Origin: Seonamhaeicola sp. ML3
Lineage (GTDB): Bacteria > Bacteroidota > Bacteroidia > Flavobacteriales > Flavobacteriaceae
Direction of reading: 5' to 3'
NCBI RefSeq assembly: GCF_023273855.1
Contig: NZ_CP096884.1
Span: 1,240,001 to 1,304,000 of the forward strand
DNA length: 64,000 nucleotides
Part shown: piece after piece, positions 1 through 8,597 of the stretch
Position numbering within the stretch: the stretch's first letter is position 1
Layout: every line of letters starts with the position of its first letter
Made by a program: the position numbers and the translations under genes
The notes under the pieces: generated by a model
What the model saw: only the letters and a program-made list of their open reading frames with translations
What the model was told of the DNA's origin: nothing
Databases searched by the model: none

Positions 1-839
1 ATGACTACGAAAGCCGTCAAGTGTTTTACACATCAAAAGATGGAACTAAAGTGCCTATGATAATTACCCACAAAAAGGGCCTTGAATTAAATGGTAAAAA
101 CCCCACTATGCTTTATGGTTATGGGGGATTCAACATTAGTTTAAATCCTTCGTTTAACATTGGGATGGCTGTTTGGATGGAGCAGGGTGGCATTTATGCG
201 GTTCCAAATATTCGTGGCGGTGGAGAATACGGTAAAAAATGGCACAATGCAGGTACTAAAACCCAAAAACAAAATGTGTTTGATGACTTTATTGCTGCAG
301 CCGAATATCTCATTGAAAATAACTATACTTCCCCTCAATATCTTGCACTTAGAGGAGGTTCAAATGGTGGTTTATTAGTTGGTGCTGTTATGACCCAAAG
401 ACCAGATTTAGCAAAGGTCGCTTTACCCGCCGTTGGAGTTCTGGATATGTTAAGGTATCACACCTTTACTGCTGGCGCAGGATGGGCGTACGATTACGGA
501 ACTGCCGAAGACAGCAAAGCTATGTTCGAATATCTAAAAGGGTATTCCCCGTTACACAATATAAACCAAGGTGTTGAATACCCTGCAACTTTGATAACCA
601 CAGGTGACCATGACGACCGTGTTGTGCCAGCTCATAGTTTTAAATTTGCTGCCGAGTTGCAAAGTAAACAGACTGGCAATAACCCCGCTCTTATAAGAAT
701 TGAAACCGATGCCGGTCACGGTGCGGGAACTCCTGTTAGTAAAATCATTGAACAGTACGCCGATATTTTCAGTTTTACTTTATATAATATGGGCTATAAG
801 GTGTTGCCATATAAAACCAAGGAAAAAATTAAAGGATAA
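1..839 (+). CDS. Prolyl oligopeptidase (S9A), C-terminal part, cut by window start
   Basis: The reading frame is open from position 3 and begins mid-protein ([17 protein letters not shown]), so the N-terminal beta-propeller lies outside the window; the GTG at 21 is not a real start. What remains is the alpha/beta-hydrolase domain of the S9A family, which cleaves after proline in short peptides. Counting from the GTG, the nucleophile is Ser114 in GGSNGG, the acid is the second Asp of DHDDRV (about 200) and the His is His234 in AGHGAG. The oxyanion-side motif GYGGF and the RGGGEYG loop are also present. The gene ends with TAA and no operon partner follows closely. Flavobacterial homologues are usually exported, but the signal region cannot be seen here. 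Confidence 0.93.
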   Translation, partial: DYESRQVFYTSKDGTKVPMIITHKKGLELNGKNPTMLYGYGGFNISLNPSFNIGMAVWMEQGGIYAVPNIRGGGEYGKKWHNAGTKTQKQNVFDDFIAAAEYLIENNYTSPQYLALRGGSNGGLLVGAVMTQRPDLAKVALPAVGVLDMLRYHTFTAGAGWAYDYGTAEDSKAMFEYLKGYSPLHNINQGVEYPATLITTGDHDDRVVPAHSFKFAAELQSKQTGNNPALIRIETDAGHGAGTPVSKIIEQYADIFSFTLYNMGYKVLPYKTKEKIKG

Positions 840-887
840 GAACTCAAGTGTTTTCAATTTAAAGACCTTACCTAAATAGAACCAAGA

Positions 888-936
888 CTTGTCATTCTGA
901 GAACCTGAAACGAGTTCAGGTTGACAAAAATTCCAC
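888..936. repeat. Short palindromic intergenic repeat (PELVSGS type)
   Basis: The gap between the peptidase and the ABC gene contains a 7-bp inverted repeat ACCTGAA (903-909) / TTCAGGT (915-921) within a GTCATTCTGA...AAAATTCC block. Read on the minus strand it gives CQPELVSGSQ, a peptide string that recurs as an artefact wherever this repeat class overlaps spurious frames. It is probably a dispersed extragenic palindrome. It lacks a T-tract, so I do not call it a terminator. Confidence 0.6.
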
Positions 937-985
937 TTTTTAGCCATCGCCATTTTTTGTGTTATTTTTACAACTTTAAAAAAAG

Positions 986-1900
986 ATGCTGGAAGTAAAA
1001 AACATATCATTCAGTTATTTAGAAGAGCCTACTTTAAAGAACATATCTTTTAAGGTAAAGAGCGGAGAACACTTGGCGGTTATTGGTGAAAGTGGTTCAG
1101 GAAAAAGTACACTTTTGAAGCTCCTCTATGGGGAATATGATTTAACTGAAGGTTCTATCTATTGGAACGAAAATCAAATTTTAGGCCCAGCTTACAACCT
1201 GGTTATCGGCTACGATTTCATGAAATATGTGGCTCAAGAATTCGACTTAATGCCCTTTACAACCGTTGCCGAAAACATTGGGGAATTCCTATCTAACTTC
1301 TATCCGGAGGAAAAACAGCAACGTATAAGCGAATTGTTAGAAGTAGTTGAGTTGGCACCTTTGGCAAATACAAAAGTTAAATTGTTGAGTGGTGGACAAA
1401 AACAACGTGTTGCCCTAGCCAGAGCTCTTGCCAAGCAACCCGAAATTATTTTATTAGATGAACCCTTTAGCCATATCGATAATTTTAAAAAGCAGTCTTT
1501 ACGCAGAAAACTTTTTAATTTTCTAAAAGAGAAAAACATTACTTGTGTGGTGGCTACGCACGATAAAAATGATGTTATTTCTTATGCCGATAATATAATT
1601 GTTTTGGATAACAACAAAATCATTGACAATGGTACTCCAAATTACCTTTTTAACAATCCTAAAACACCGTTGATTGCCTCATTCTTTGGAGAATTTAATG
1701 TTATAGAACCCCACGGAATAGTTTATGCACACCAAATTAAAGTTGTTGAGAAATCGGCTTTAAAAGCTATAGTAAAACAATTTTATTACAACGGAACTTA
1801 CTATTTAATTGAAGCCGATTTGGGTGGGGAAATTATATTATTTCAACACCAAGATTTGATTGATAAACACAAAGAAATACATCTAGAAATTCAAAAATAG
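986..1900 (+). CDS. ABC transporter ATP-binding protein with C-terminal extension
   Basis: Nucleotide-binding subunit of an ABC importer or related machine. Walker A is GESGSGKST (residues 34-42), the signature is LSGGQ (134-138), Walker B is IILLDEP (154-160) and the switch His lies in ATHDKND. After residue 235 there is an extension of about 70 residues that resembles the TOBE-like tail of FbpC/PotA-type subunits, which suggests an ion or polyamine importer, but no permease or binding protein is next to it. The ATG at 986 puts the start directly before the conserved LEVKNISFSY strand. It converges with the GreA/GreB-like gene with no base between the stops. The substrate is unknown. Confidence 0.88.
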   Translation: MLEVKNISFSYLEEPTLKNISFKVKSGEHLAVIGESGSGKSTLLKLLYGEYDLTEGSIYWNENQILGPAYNLVIGYDFMKYVAQEFDLMPFTTVAENIGEFLSNFYPEEKQQRISELLEVVELAPLANTKVKLLSGGQKQRVALARALAKQPEIILLDEPFSHIDNFKKQSLRRKLFNFLKEKNITCVVATHDKNDVISYADNIIVLDNNKIIDNGTPNYLFNNPKTPLIASFFGEFNVIEPHGIVYAHQIKVVEKSALKAIVKQFYYNGTYYLIEADLGGEIILFQHQDLIDKHKEIHLEIQK

Positions 1901-2350
1901 TTAGAAAATTTCCTCTATTGTAAATTCTTGATTTCTGAAACTAATTTTATCTCCTGTTACTTTACCTAATAACAATTGCCCAATGGGTGTACTCGCTGAA
2001 ATGGCATAAAACACATCATTGCCTACCTTTAATTCTCCAGCACTAATACTTACAAAATAATTTAAATGGGATGTGTAAATCACGCTTCCTAAACTAATAA
2101 CTTCAGATCTTTTTACTACATCTATTTTAGAAAGAATTTCTTTGGTCTTTAAGACTTCTGCCAATTGGTTTCCTGCTTTTTCACGTTCCAGTTGCAGCAT
2201 CGCTCTTCCGGTTTCGTGCTTATCTCCTGCGGTACTTTTTGTTTCAGTAGTAAGTGATTCTTGGATTTCGGCAATGGTTTTTTCAATAGCCAGAAGTCTG
2301 GTTCCTAAAAATGCTTCACATTTATTAAAAAGGGACGCTTTAATATCCAT
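1901..2350 (-). CDS. GreA/GreB-family C-terminal-domain protein
   Basis: A 149-residue protein whose second half matches the FKBP-like GreA/GreB C-terminal domain (SLGSVIYTS, then STPIGQLLLGKVTGD near residue 118). The N-terminal half is predicted helical (about 1-75) and could form the coiled coil that enters the RNA polymerase secondary channel, but it does not closely match canonical GreA. Flavobacteria usually have a standard greA as well, so this is probably a paralogue that acts on RNA polymerase, possibly in transcript cleavage or stress. Some databases label this family as a 3-oxoacyl-ACP synthase, which the sequence does not support. It is monocistronic and followed on the opposite strand by the ABC gene. 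Confidence 0.75.
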   Translation of the reverse strand: MDIKASLFNKCEAFLGTRLLAIEKTIAEIQESLTTETKSTAGDKHETGRAMLQLEREKAGNQLAEVLKTKEILSKIDVVKRSEVISLGSVIYTSHLNYFVSISAGELKVGNDVFYAISASTPIGQLLLGKVTGDKISFRNQEFTIEEIF

Positions 2351-2400
2351 AAAACTAAAATAATTCTTTTATATAAGCACACTAAAAACAGATCATAAAA

Positions 2401-2426
2401 AAACTCCGAAATAAATTTCGGAGTTT
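2401..2426 (-). terminator. Rho-independent terminator of the fabH-accB-accC operon
   Basis: A perfect 12-bp inverted repeat (AAACTCCGAAAT / ATTTCGGAGTTT) with a 2-nt spacer lies 6 bp beyond the accC stop. In the minus direction it continues into a run of T, as expected for an intrinsic terminator. Confidence 0.85.
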
Positions 2427-2432
2427 CTATCT

Positions 2433-3785
2433 TTAGTCTTGAGCTATCTGCCTTATTTTAAAGTCTTCCATGAATTTAGTGGTATAGTTCCCCGCTAAAT
2501 AATCTGGATGTTCCATAAGTTGTCTGTGGAAAGGAATGGTTGTTTTAATCCCTTCTATAACAAACTCGTCTAAGGCACGCTTCATTTTGTTTATAGCTTC
2601 TTCTCTAGTCTGTGCCGTTGTAATTAATTTGGCAATCATAGAGTCGTAATTTGGTGGAATGGAATACCCCGCATATACATGAGTATCTAATCTAACACCG
2701 TGTCCTCCTGGAGCATGTAAAACAGTTATTTTACCTGGTGAAGGCCTAAAGTCGTTATACGGGTCTTCAGCATTAATTCTACATTCTATAGAGTGTAATT
2801 TTGGTTCATAATGCTTACCAGAAATTGGCACACCAGCGGCAACTAATATTTGTTCACGAATTAAATCGAAATCAATCACCTGTTCTGTAATTGGGTGCTC
2901 TACCTGTATACGTGTATTCATTTCCATGAAGTAGAAATTCCTATGCTTGTCTACCAAGAATTCTACCGTTCCTGCACCTTCATATTTAATATATTCTGCG
3001 GCACGCACAGCAGCTAACCCCATTTTTTCACGAAGTTCATCAGTCATAAATGGAGAAGGCACTTCTTCTGTTAACTTTTGATGACGACGCTGAACCGAAC
3101 AATCTCTTTCCGATAAGTGACAGGCCTTACCTGTCGAATCTCCAACAACTTGAATTTCGATATGCCTTGGTTCTTCAATAAGTTTTTCCATGTACATATC
3201 GTCGTTACCAAAGGCCGCTTTACTTTCTTGTCTGGCAGAGTCCCAAGCATCTTTCAAATCTTCTTTTTTGAAAACACCGCGCATACCTTTTCCTCCACCA
3301 CCGGCAGACGCTTTTAGCATCACGGGATAGCCTACTTCCTCGGCTAGTTTTTCACATTCTTCATAAGATTCTATAATGCCTTCACTTCCTGGAACACATG
3401 GCACACCCGCAGCTTTCATGGTCGCTTTGGCATTGGCCTTGTCTCCCATTTTATCAATCATTTCGGCCGAAGCCCCAATGAATTTTATACCATGTTCAGT
3501 ACAAATTTTTGAAAACTTAGCATTCTCTGAAAGGAACCCATATCCTGGGTGTATGGCATCGGCATTGGTAATTTCTGCCGCAGCGATGATATTCGACATT
3601 TTTAAATAAGACTCGCTACTGGGAGCTGGCCCTATACAAACAGCTTCGTCGGCAAACTTAACATGTAAGCTTTCCTCATCGGCTTTAGAGTAAACCGCAA
3701 CTGTTTTAATGCCCATTTCTTTACAGGTTCTAATAACACGAAGTGCTATTTCACCTCTATTGGCTACTAATATTTTTTTAAACAT
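2433..3785 (-). CDS. accC: Acetyl-CoA carboxylase, biotin carboxylase subunit
   Basis: Carboxylates the biotin on BCCP using ATP and bicarbonate, the first half-reaction of acetyl-CoA carboxylase in fatty acid synthesis. At 450 residues it has the full AccC length. The N-terminal Rossmann-like domain opens with [12 protein letters not shown]. The ATP-grasp glycine-rich loop is [13 protein letters not shown] (158-170), and [12 protein letters not shown] carries the metal and bicarbonate residues. It is the third gene of fabH-accB-accC and is followed by a strong terminator. The ATG at 3785 gives the standard [11 protein letters not shown] start. Confidence 0.98.
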   Translation of the reverse strand: MFKKILVANRGEIALRVIRTCKEMGIKTVAVYSKADEESLHVKFADEAVCIGPAPSSESYLKMSNIIAAAEITNADAIHPGYGFLSENAKFSKICTEHGIKFIGASAEMIDKMGDKANAKATMKAAGVPCVPGSEGIIESYEECEKLAEEVGYPVMLKASAGGGGKGMRGVFKKEDLKDAWDSARQESKAAFGNDDMYMEKLIEEPRHIEIQVVGDSTGKACHLSERDCSVQRRHQKLTEEVPSPFMTDELREKMGLAAVRAAEYIKYEGAGTVEFLVDKHRNFYFMEMNTRIQVEHPITEQVIDFDLIREQILVAAGVPISGKHYEPKLHSIECRINAEDPYNDFRPSPGKITVLHAPGGHGVRLDTHVYAGYSIPPNYDSMIAKLITTAQTREEAINKMKRALDEFVIEGIKTTIPFHRQLMEHPDYLAGNYTTKFMEDFKIRQIAQD

Positions 3786-3814
3786 AAATCTTCAAATTTT
3801 CAAAATTCAAAAAA

Positions 3815-3847
3815 CAAATTCCAAAATTATTTGGAGCTTGGAATTTG
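3815..3847. repeat. Inverted repeat between accB and accC
   Basis: Arms CAAATTCCAA (3815-3824) and TTGGAATTTG (3838-3847) pair perfectly, inside a longer region of similar AAATTC/GAATTT units. There is no T-tract, so it may adjust the accB:accC ratio or be a dispersed flavobacterial palindrome rather than a full terminator. Confidence 0.5.
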
Positions 3848-3864
3848 AAAATTGGGATTTTACA

Positions 3865-4356
3865 TTAAGATGGGTCTACTAAAAATAAAGGCTGATCGAA
3901 CTCTACAGGAGAAGAATCATCAACTAAAATCTTTACTACTTTTCCAGAAACTTCAGATTCTATTTCGTTGAATAGTTTCATAGCTTCGATAATACAAAGC
4001 ACATCACCTTCTGCAATAGTTTGTCCTACCTCTACAAATAAAGGTTTGTCTGGTGATGGTTTTCTGTAGAATGTACCAATAATAGGCGATTTGATTGTAA
4101 TATATTTAGAATCATCGTTAGCTGGAGTCTCTGCAGCAGGTACGGCAGGTGCAGCAGGAGCAGCTGCTTCAACTACTGGAGCAGGAACAGCAACTGGTTG
4201 AGCTATCTGAGGCGCAGGAACTTGTTGTACGATGGTTGTTTCGGTATCTGATCCTGTTTTAATGGTGATTTTTACATCATCCATCTCCAATTTAACCTCG
4301 CTTGCGCCAGACTTGGCGACAAACCTGATTAAGTTTTGAATCTCTTTAATATCCAT
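3865..4356 (-). CDS. accB: Biotin carboxyl carrier protein of acetyl-CoA carboxylase
   Basis: Carries the biotin that shuttles carboxyl groups from AccC to the carboxyltransferase. The layout is typical: an N-terminal domain (1-38), a flexible Pro/Ala-rich linker (about 44-80) and a C-terminal biotinyl domain. Biotin attaches to Lys127 in [12 protein letters not shown], and the thumb-containing AccB signature [14 protein letters not shown] is present. It lies 22 bp after fabH and about 80 bp before accC, all on the minus strand, so transcription as one unit is likely. Confidence 0.97.
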   Translation of the reverse strand: MDIKEIQNLIRFVAKSGASEVKLEMDDVKITIKTGSDTETTIVQQVPAPQIAQPVAVPAPVVEAAAPAAPAVPAAETPANDDSKYITIKSPIIGTFYRKPSPDKPLFVEVGQTIAEGDVLCIIEAMKLFNEIESEVSGKVVKILVDDSSPVEFDQPLFLVDPS

Positions 4357-4378
4357 AGTTTTACTAATTAGTTAATGG

Positions 4379-5380
4379 TTAGTTATCTGAATTATAAGCC
4401 CATTTTAAATAAATGGCTCCCCAATTAAATCCGCCACCAAAAGCAGCGAATATTATATTATCACCCTTTTTAAGTTGTGATTCGTAGTCGTATATTAATA
4501 ACGGTAAGGTTGCAGAAGTCGTATTGCCATACTTTTGAATGTTCATCATCACCTTTTCAGATTCCAATCCCATTCTGTCTGCAGTGGCATCAATAATACG
4601 TTTATTGGCTTGATGTGCTGCTAACCAAGCAACATCGTCTTTGGTTAAATTATTCTTTTCCATGACCTTGGTAGTGGCGTCGGCCATATTAAATACGGCA
4701 TTTTTAAACACTGTTCTACCTTCTTGAAAAGCAAAATGACCCCCTGCGTCTATCGCCTCATGTGTGACTGGGTGAGACGATCCACCATAAGTAGCTTGCA
4801 AAAATTCCCTTCCTGTACCATCACTTCTTAAGTATTCGTCTTGTAAGCCTAAGCCATCATTGTTTGGCTCGAACAAAACAGCTCCGGCCCCATCTCCAAA
4901 TATGATACAGGTTGCTCTATCTTTATAATTTATTAAAGACGACATTTTATCGGCTCCAATTAAAAGGACTTTTTTGTATCTACCCGATTCGATAAACCCT
5001 GAAGCAACTGACATGCCATAGAGAAAACTAGAACAAGCAGCATCCATATCGAATGAGAAAGCATTGGTAGCTCCGATTTCAGATGCTGTAAAAGCAGCAG
5101 TAGATGCCGCTTTCATATCTGGTGTAGCTGTGGCTACAATAACCAAATCGATTTCTTTAGGATTAAGTCCTGTTTTATTTAATAAATCTTGGGCAGCCTT
5201 TATGGCCAAATAGGAAGTTCCTTTACCTTCTTCCTTAAGAATTCTTCTTTCTTTAATTCCTGTTCGGGTTGTAATCCATTCATCGTTTGTATCAACCATA
5301 GTCTCAAGTATTTGATTGGTTAATACATACTCTGGAACATACGCACCTACAGCCGTAATTGCCGCTGAAATTTTACTCAT
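4379..5380 (-). CDS. fabH: Beta-ketoacyl-ACP synthase III
   Basis: Condenses acyl-CoA with malonyl-ACP to start fatty acid synthesis. The thiolase-fold triad is intact: Cys116 in DAACSSFL, His256 in AAHQANKRI and Asn286 in YGNTTSAT. The GGGFNWGA tail is also present. It is 333 residues, the normal length. As first gene of the fabH-accB-accC operon it links chain initiation with malonyl-CoA supply. It lies downstream of rpmF but is separated from it by a terminator, so it probably has its own promoter within 5381-5510; I could not find a clear TAnnTTTG box there. Confidence 0.97.
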   Translation of the reverse strand: MSKISAAITAVGAYVPEYVLTNQILETMVDTNDEWITTRTGIKERRILKEEGKGTSYLAIKAAQDLLNKTGLNPKEIDLVIVATATPDMKAASTAAFTASEIGATNAFSFDMDAACSSFLYGMSVASGFIESGRYKKVLLIGADKMSSLINYKDRATCIIFGDGAGAVLFEPNNDGLGLQDEYLRSDGTGREFLQATYGGSSHPVTHEAIDAGGHFAFQEGRTVFKNAVFNMADATTKVMEKNNLTKDDVAWLAAHQANKRIIDATADRMGLESEKVMMNIQKYGNTTSATLPLLIYDYESQLKKGDNIIFAAFGGGFNWGAIYLKWAYNSDN

Positions 5381-5511
5381 AAACAGATAGTTAAATTGAC
5401 TGAAAATTCATTAAAATTTAACAAAAACACGCAAAATAGGGTGAAAACTACTAAATTTTAATGGAAAAACACACAATTTGTTTGTTTTTGTCTTTAGAAA
5501 AGGTGTGTCAT

Positions 5512-5539
5512 AAAAAAAACGCTCACAAGTGAGCGTTTT
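5512..5539 (-). terminator. Terminator after rpmF
   Basis: An 11-bp perfect stem (AAAACGCTCAC / GTGAGCGTTTT) with a 2-nt loop is followed on the minus strand by eight T. It sits about 20 bp beyond the rpmF stop and separates yceD-rpmF from fabH. Confidence 0.9.
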
Positions 5540-5559
5540 GTTCTATGCGCGCATAAAAA

Positions 5560-5760
5560 TTATGCTACGTTTTCTTCTTCAGAATTATCTACTAATACCT
5601 GACCTCTGTAATATAATTTTCCTTCATGCCAGTGAGCTCTGTGATATAAGTGAGCTTCTCCTGTTGTTGGGCAAGTAGCAATCTGTGGCACAGATGCTTT
5701 GTAATGAGTTCTTCTCTTATCTCTTCTCGTTTTAGAGATTTTTCTCTTAGGATGTGCCAT
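5560..5760 (-). CDS. rpmF: 50S ribosomal protein L32
   Basis: Small basic protein of the large ribosomal subunit. [17 protein letters not shown] is the characteristic L32 N-terminus, followed by the conserved [14 protein letters not shown] segment; only one Cys is seen, so the four-Cys zinc form is absent. It lies 8 bp downstream of the yceD-like gene, the usual bacterial order, and ends before a strong terminator. Confidence 0.98.
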   Translation of the reverse strand: MAHPKRKISKTRRDKRRTHYKASVPQIATCPTTGEAHLYHRAHWHEGKLYYRGQVLVDNSEEENVA

Positions 5761-5768
5761 TTTCTATA

Positions 5769-6320
5769 TTATTTATTATCCGTTAGTAATTTCTTTAATG
5801 TATTCCACCGAGGATCAATATCCTCTTCTTTCTTGTCTTTATTTTCTTTGAACTTTGGGCTTAATTCTTCTAATTTTTCTAGTATTTCAGAATTTAAGGT
5901 GCCGTCTTCAATGCCAGGGTGTACTCTTTTAATTGGTACTGCCAATACAATTAACTCGTATATATATTGCTGAACATTGATTTCATAAGTACCATGCGGT
6001 ACTATTAAAATATCTTCATATTCGTCATTGTATTCATCTCCAAACTTAACCACTAAATCAAACTCATTTTCAATAGTTTGGTTATATGGTTCATTGGTTA
6101 AATCGCAATTAATATTTACGATTCCAGATGCCTTAAAATGTAACTCCAATAATGTTGATTTTTTTTCTAACTGAATATCAACATCAACTTTTACATCGTT
6201 AAACTCTTCATACTCAAAAAAATCAAAGAACGCTTGCTCAATACTATGCTCAAAATGATGCTTCCCTATTTTTAATCCCACAAACTGGATTATAAACTCT
6301 TTCAATGCCTTCATTATCAC
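5769..6320 (-). CDS. YceD/DUF177 family protein
   Basis: Homologue of YceD, a protein encoded next to rpmF and linked to 23S rRNA accumulation in other bacteria and chloroplasts. Support comes from the position just before rpmF, the 183-residue length, the central CDLTNEPYNQTI segment and the acidic C-terminus with DPRWNTLKKLL, a hallmark of this family. The start is MIMK or MK; both ATGs are close together and neither has a Shine-Dalgarno motif. Its biochemical role is not settled in the family. Confidence 0.88.
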   Translation of the reverse strand: MIMKALKEFIIQFVGLKIGKHHFEHSIEQAFFDFFEYEEFNDVKVDVDIQLEKKSTLLELHFKASGIVNINCDLTNEPYNQTIENEFDLVVKFGDEYNDEYEDILIVPHGTYEINVQQYIYELIVLAVPIKRVHPGIEDGTLNSEILEKLEELSPKFKENKDKKEEDIDPRWNTLKKLLTDNK

Positions 6321-6394
6321 ATCTATTTTGAGCCTGCAAATATATGAATTTTTATATTACGCAACATTACTTATAAACATTTTTTTGTTTATAT

Positions 6395-7435
6395 CTATTT
6401 ACGCATCTTTTTTAACGGATTTGCCGTAAGTTGCTCATAATCAATTCTATTTTTATAAATCTGAATAGCCGCATATACTGCCTCCTTGAAAGACCCTGAA
6501 TCTGCAGTTCCTTTTCCTGCAATTTCAAAGGCAGTTCCATGATCAGGAGACGTTCTAATTTTATCTAAACCAGCAGTATAATTTACCCCTTGGCCAAATG
6601 AAAGCGTTTTAAAAGGAATTAAACCTTGATCATGGTATGTAGCCACTATAGCATCGAAATTCTTGTAATTGCTGGAACCAAAAAAGCTATCGGCCGCATA
6701 TGGTCCAAACACCAACTTACCGTCTTCCTTAATTTTTTTAAGTGTGGGACGCAAAATGTCGTCGTCTTCTCTTCCAATAACACCGTTATCTCCAGTATGC
6801 GGATTAATGCCCAAAACAGCTATTTTAGGTTTATTTATCCTAAAATCTTTTTTGAGTGAATTATGAATAGTATTAATCTTTTTTACAATGAGTTCCTCCG
6901 AAATATGAGTGACAACGTCTTTTACAGGCACATGATCGGTTAATAACCCCACCCTTAAATCGCCAGTAACCATAAACATGAGGCTTTCGCCTTTAAGTTC
7001 TTGTGCTAAATAATCGGTATGACCAGGAAATTTAAACGCATCTGACTGAATGTTATATTTGTTTATTGGTGCTGTGACCAATACATGAATTTCATCACGC
7101 TTTAAAGCCTCAACAGCGGCTTTCAAAGACTTAATGGCGTAACTACCAATCTTAATATCTTCCTTACCAAATTCTATCTTAACCGGTTCATTCCAACAAT
7201 TTAGCACATTTACTTTTCCTTGTGCTAATTGATTCATACCATTAATATTGTGAAAATTTATACCCGATTTAAAATGGCCTTTATAAAAATTCATGGATTT
7301 TGCCGAGGCAAATATTACAGGAGTACAAAAGTCTAAAACCCTACTATCTTCAAAGGTTTTTAAGATAATTTCTCCTCCAATTCCATTTAAATCGCCTATG
7401 GATATTCCAACTATTATATTTTCTGCTTTCTTCAT
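6395..7435 (-). CDS. pdxA: 4-hydroxythreonine-4-phosphate dehydrogenase
   Basis: NAD-dependent oxidation of 4-phosphohydroxy-L-threonine in de novo pyridoxal phosphate synthesis (DXP-dependent branch). Metal-binding histidines are visible in FPGHTDYLA, TDHVPVKDV and YHDQGLIPFK, and the active-site strand TSPDHGTAFEIAGKG is intact. It has 346 residues, normal length, and starts with the family pattern VGISIGDLNGIGGEI. It is divergent from ribE across a 65-bp gap that holds promoter-like boxes for both. Confidence 0.97.
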   Translation of the reverse strand: MKKAENIIVGISIGDLNGIGGEIILKTFEDSRVLDFCTPVIFASAKSMNFYKGHFKSGINFHNINGMNQLAQGKVNVLNCWNEPVKIEFGKEDIKIGSYAIKSLKAAVEALKRDEIHVLVTAPINKYNIQSDAFKFPGHTDYLAQELKGESLMFMVTGDLRVGLLTDHVPVKDVVTHISEELIVKKINTIHNSLKKDFRINKPKIAVLGINPHTGDNGVIGREDDDILRPTLKKIKEDGKLVFGPYAADSFFGSSNYKNFDAIVATYHDQGLIPFKTLSFGQGVNYTAGLDKIRTSPDHGTAFEIAGKGTADSGSFKEAVYAAIQIYKNRIDYEQLTANPLKKMRK

Positions 7436-7445
7436 TAAATATGAC

Positions 7446-7453
7446 TACTTTTG
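7446..7453 (+). promoter_or_regulatory. Candidate -7 box of ribE promoter
   Basis: TACTTTTG fits the Bacteroidota TAnnTTTG consensus and lies 47 bp before the ribE ATG. The -33 element is weak, as it would fall inside the 5' end of pdxA. Confidence 0.5.
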
Positions 7454-7471
7454 TCAATAGTTTTAATCCTG

Positions 7472-7479
7472 CAAATTTA
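7472..7479 (-). promoter_or_regulatory. Candidate -7 box of pdxA promoter
   Basis: On the minus strand this reads TAAATTTG, an exact TAnnTTTG match, 36 bp before the pdxA ATG. I see no clear TTTG -33 element. Confidence 0.4.
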
Positions 7480-7500
7480 ACCAAATAAACAGATAATACT

Positions 7501-8094
7501 ATGTTTACCGGAATTATTGAGGATATGGGTGTTATATCGAATTTAAGAGAGGAAAACACCAATCTTCACATAACAGTTAAAAGCAACATTACCTCAGAAT
7601 TGAAAATAGACCAGAGTGTGGCACACAATGGCGTTTGTTTAACTGTAATTGATATAAATAATGACGAATATACCGTTACCGCAATAAAAGAAACTCTTGA
7701 TAAAACTAATTTAAGCTCCCTTAAACTTAACGATAAAGTAAACCTTGAGCGCGCTATGAAATTGGGTGACCGTTTAGATGGCCATATTGTACAAGGGCAT
7801 GTCGACCAAACTGGAATCTGCACTCATGTTAAAGCTGAAAACGGTAGTTGGTTTTTTTCTTTTGAATACGATGCGTCGCTGAATAATTTAACTATTGAAA
7901 AAGGGTCTATTACAATAAATGGAACGAGTTTAACCGTAGTAAACTCTGGGCACAATACTTTTAGTGTAGCCATCATCCCATATACTTACGAGCACACGAA
8001 CTTTAACACTTTTAAAGAAGGAACGGTCGTTAATTTAGAATTTGATGTGTTGGGCAAATATGTTGCGAAATTAGCAACTTTAAAAGACGCCTAA
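7501..8094 (+). CDS. ribE: Riboflavin synthase, alpha subunit
   Basis: Dismutates two molecules of 6,7-dimethyl-8-ribityllumazine to riboflavin. The start MFTGIIE is diagnostic. Two lumazine-binding barrels are seen: domain 1 (about 1-90) and domain 2 starting around GDRLDGHIVQGHVDQTG. It has 197 residues, normal length. It is divergent from pdxA, and its 3' end overlaps the tail of the small convergent proline-rich gene by 4 bp. Confidence 0.97.
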   Translation: MFTGIIEDMGVISNLREENTNLHITVKSNITSELKIDQSVAHNGVCLTVIDINNDEYTVTAIKETLDKTNLSSLKLNDKVNLERAMKLGDRLDGHIVQGHVDQTGICTHVKAENGSWFFSFEYDASLNNLTIEKGSITINGTSLTVVNSGHNTFSVAIIPYTYEHTNFNTFKEGTVVNLEFDVLGKYVAKLATLKDA

Positions 8095-8303
8095 CTTTTT
8101 CTGGAGAGGTTCTTTTTTATCCCGTAAAACAAGGCAACCAGTACACCTAAAAACACACCTCCATCAATAGGAAATCCAGGCGGCGGCGGCGGCGGTGTGC
8201 CAGGCGGTGGCGGCGGTGGCGGCCCCAAATCTTGGCTGAGGCATACAAAACTTATTAATACAAATAAGATTGAGGCAAATATTCTTCTATTTTGTATAGT
8301 CAT
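8091..8303 (-). CDS. Small exported proline-rich protein with PIDGG-TM tail
   Basis: A 70-residue protein with a signal peptide (hydrophobic 8-22, FVCLSQ cleavage region), a GPPPPPPPGTPPPPPPG stretch, then PIDGG, a C-terminal hydrophobic helix (about 49-62) and a basic end KKNLSRKS. This tripartite tail (short motif, membrane helix, basic residues) resembles protein-sorting signals, and Bacteroidota families with a PID motif of this form exist. Nearly all of the mature protein is the signal itself, so there is no obvious cargo. Function unknown. A good promoter match precedes it, and its stop overlaps the ribE 3' end. Confidence 0.7.
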   Translation of the reverse strand: MTIQNRRIFASILFVLISFVCLSQDLGPPPPPPPGTPPPPPPGFPIDGGVFLGVLVALFYGIKKNLSRKS

Positions 8304-8310
8304 TTGTTAA

Positions 8311-8339
8311 CAAATGTATAAAAAAATGTGAGTTTCAAA
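8311..8339 (-). promoter_or_regulatory. Promoter of the small proline-rich gene
   Basis: On the minus strand a TTTG (-33; 8336-8339) is followed after 17 bp by TACATTTG (-7; 8311-8318), matching the Bacteroidota consensus. The -7 box ends only 7 bp before the ATG, so the transcript would be leaderless or nearly so. Confidence 0.5.
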
Positions 8340-8597
8340 AACAATTAAACCCGTTTTTCAATCATAAACATCCTTAAAAAGCATTAAATCACCGATTAAA
8401 TGCGTTATTTTGGGTTGTTTTCCTTACACAGAGTAACGTTAAGTTTTCAAAAAAATTATAGCAATTCATGAAAGTAATATCTTCCAAAACTTTCTTTCTG
8501 TGACAAATATATATATTATTTAAATTGAAAAAACTTTGGCTATATAATTTGATAATGAGTTTATTAACAATTGTAAATTGAGTAGGTTATCATAAAC

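Noticed and set aside
780-1010. Minus-strand open frame containing CQPELVSGSQ
   Set aside because: It overlaps the peptidase tail and a palindromic repeat; the peptide string is the known by-product of that repeat.
8160-8225. GGC-rich tract as a GC island or structural repeat
   Set aside because: It encodes the poly-proline stretch of the 70-residue minus-strand protein and needs no other explanation.
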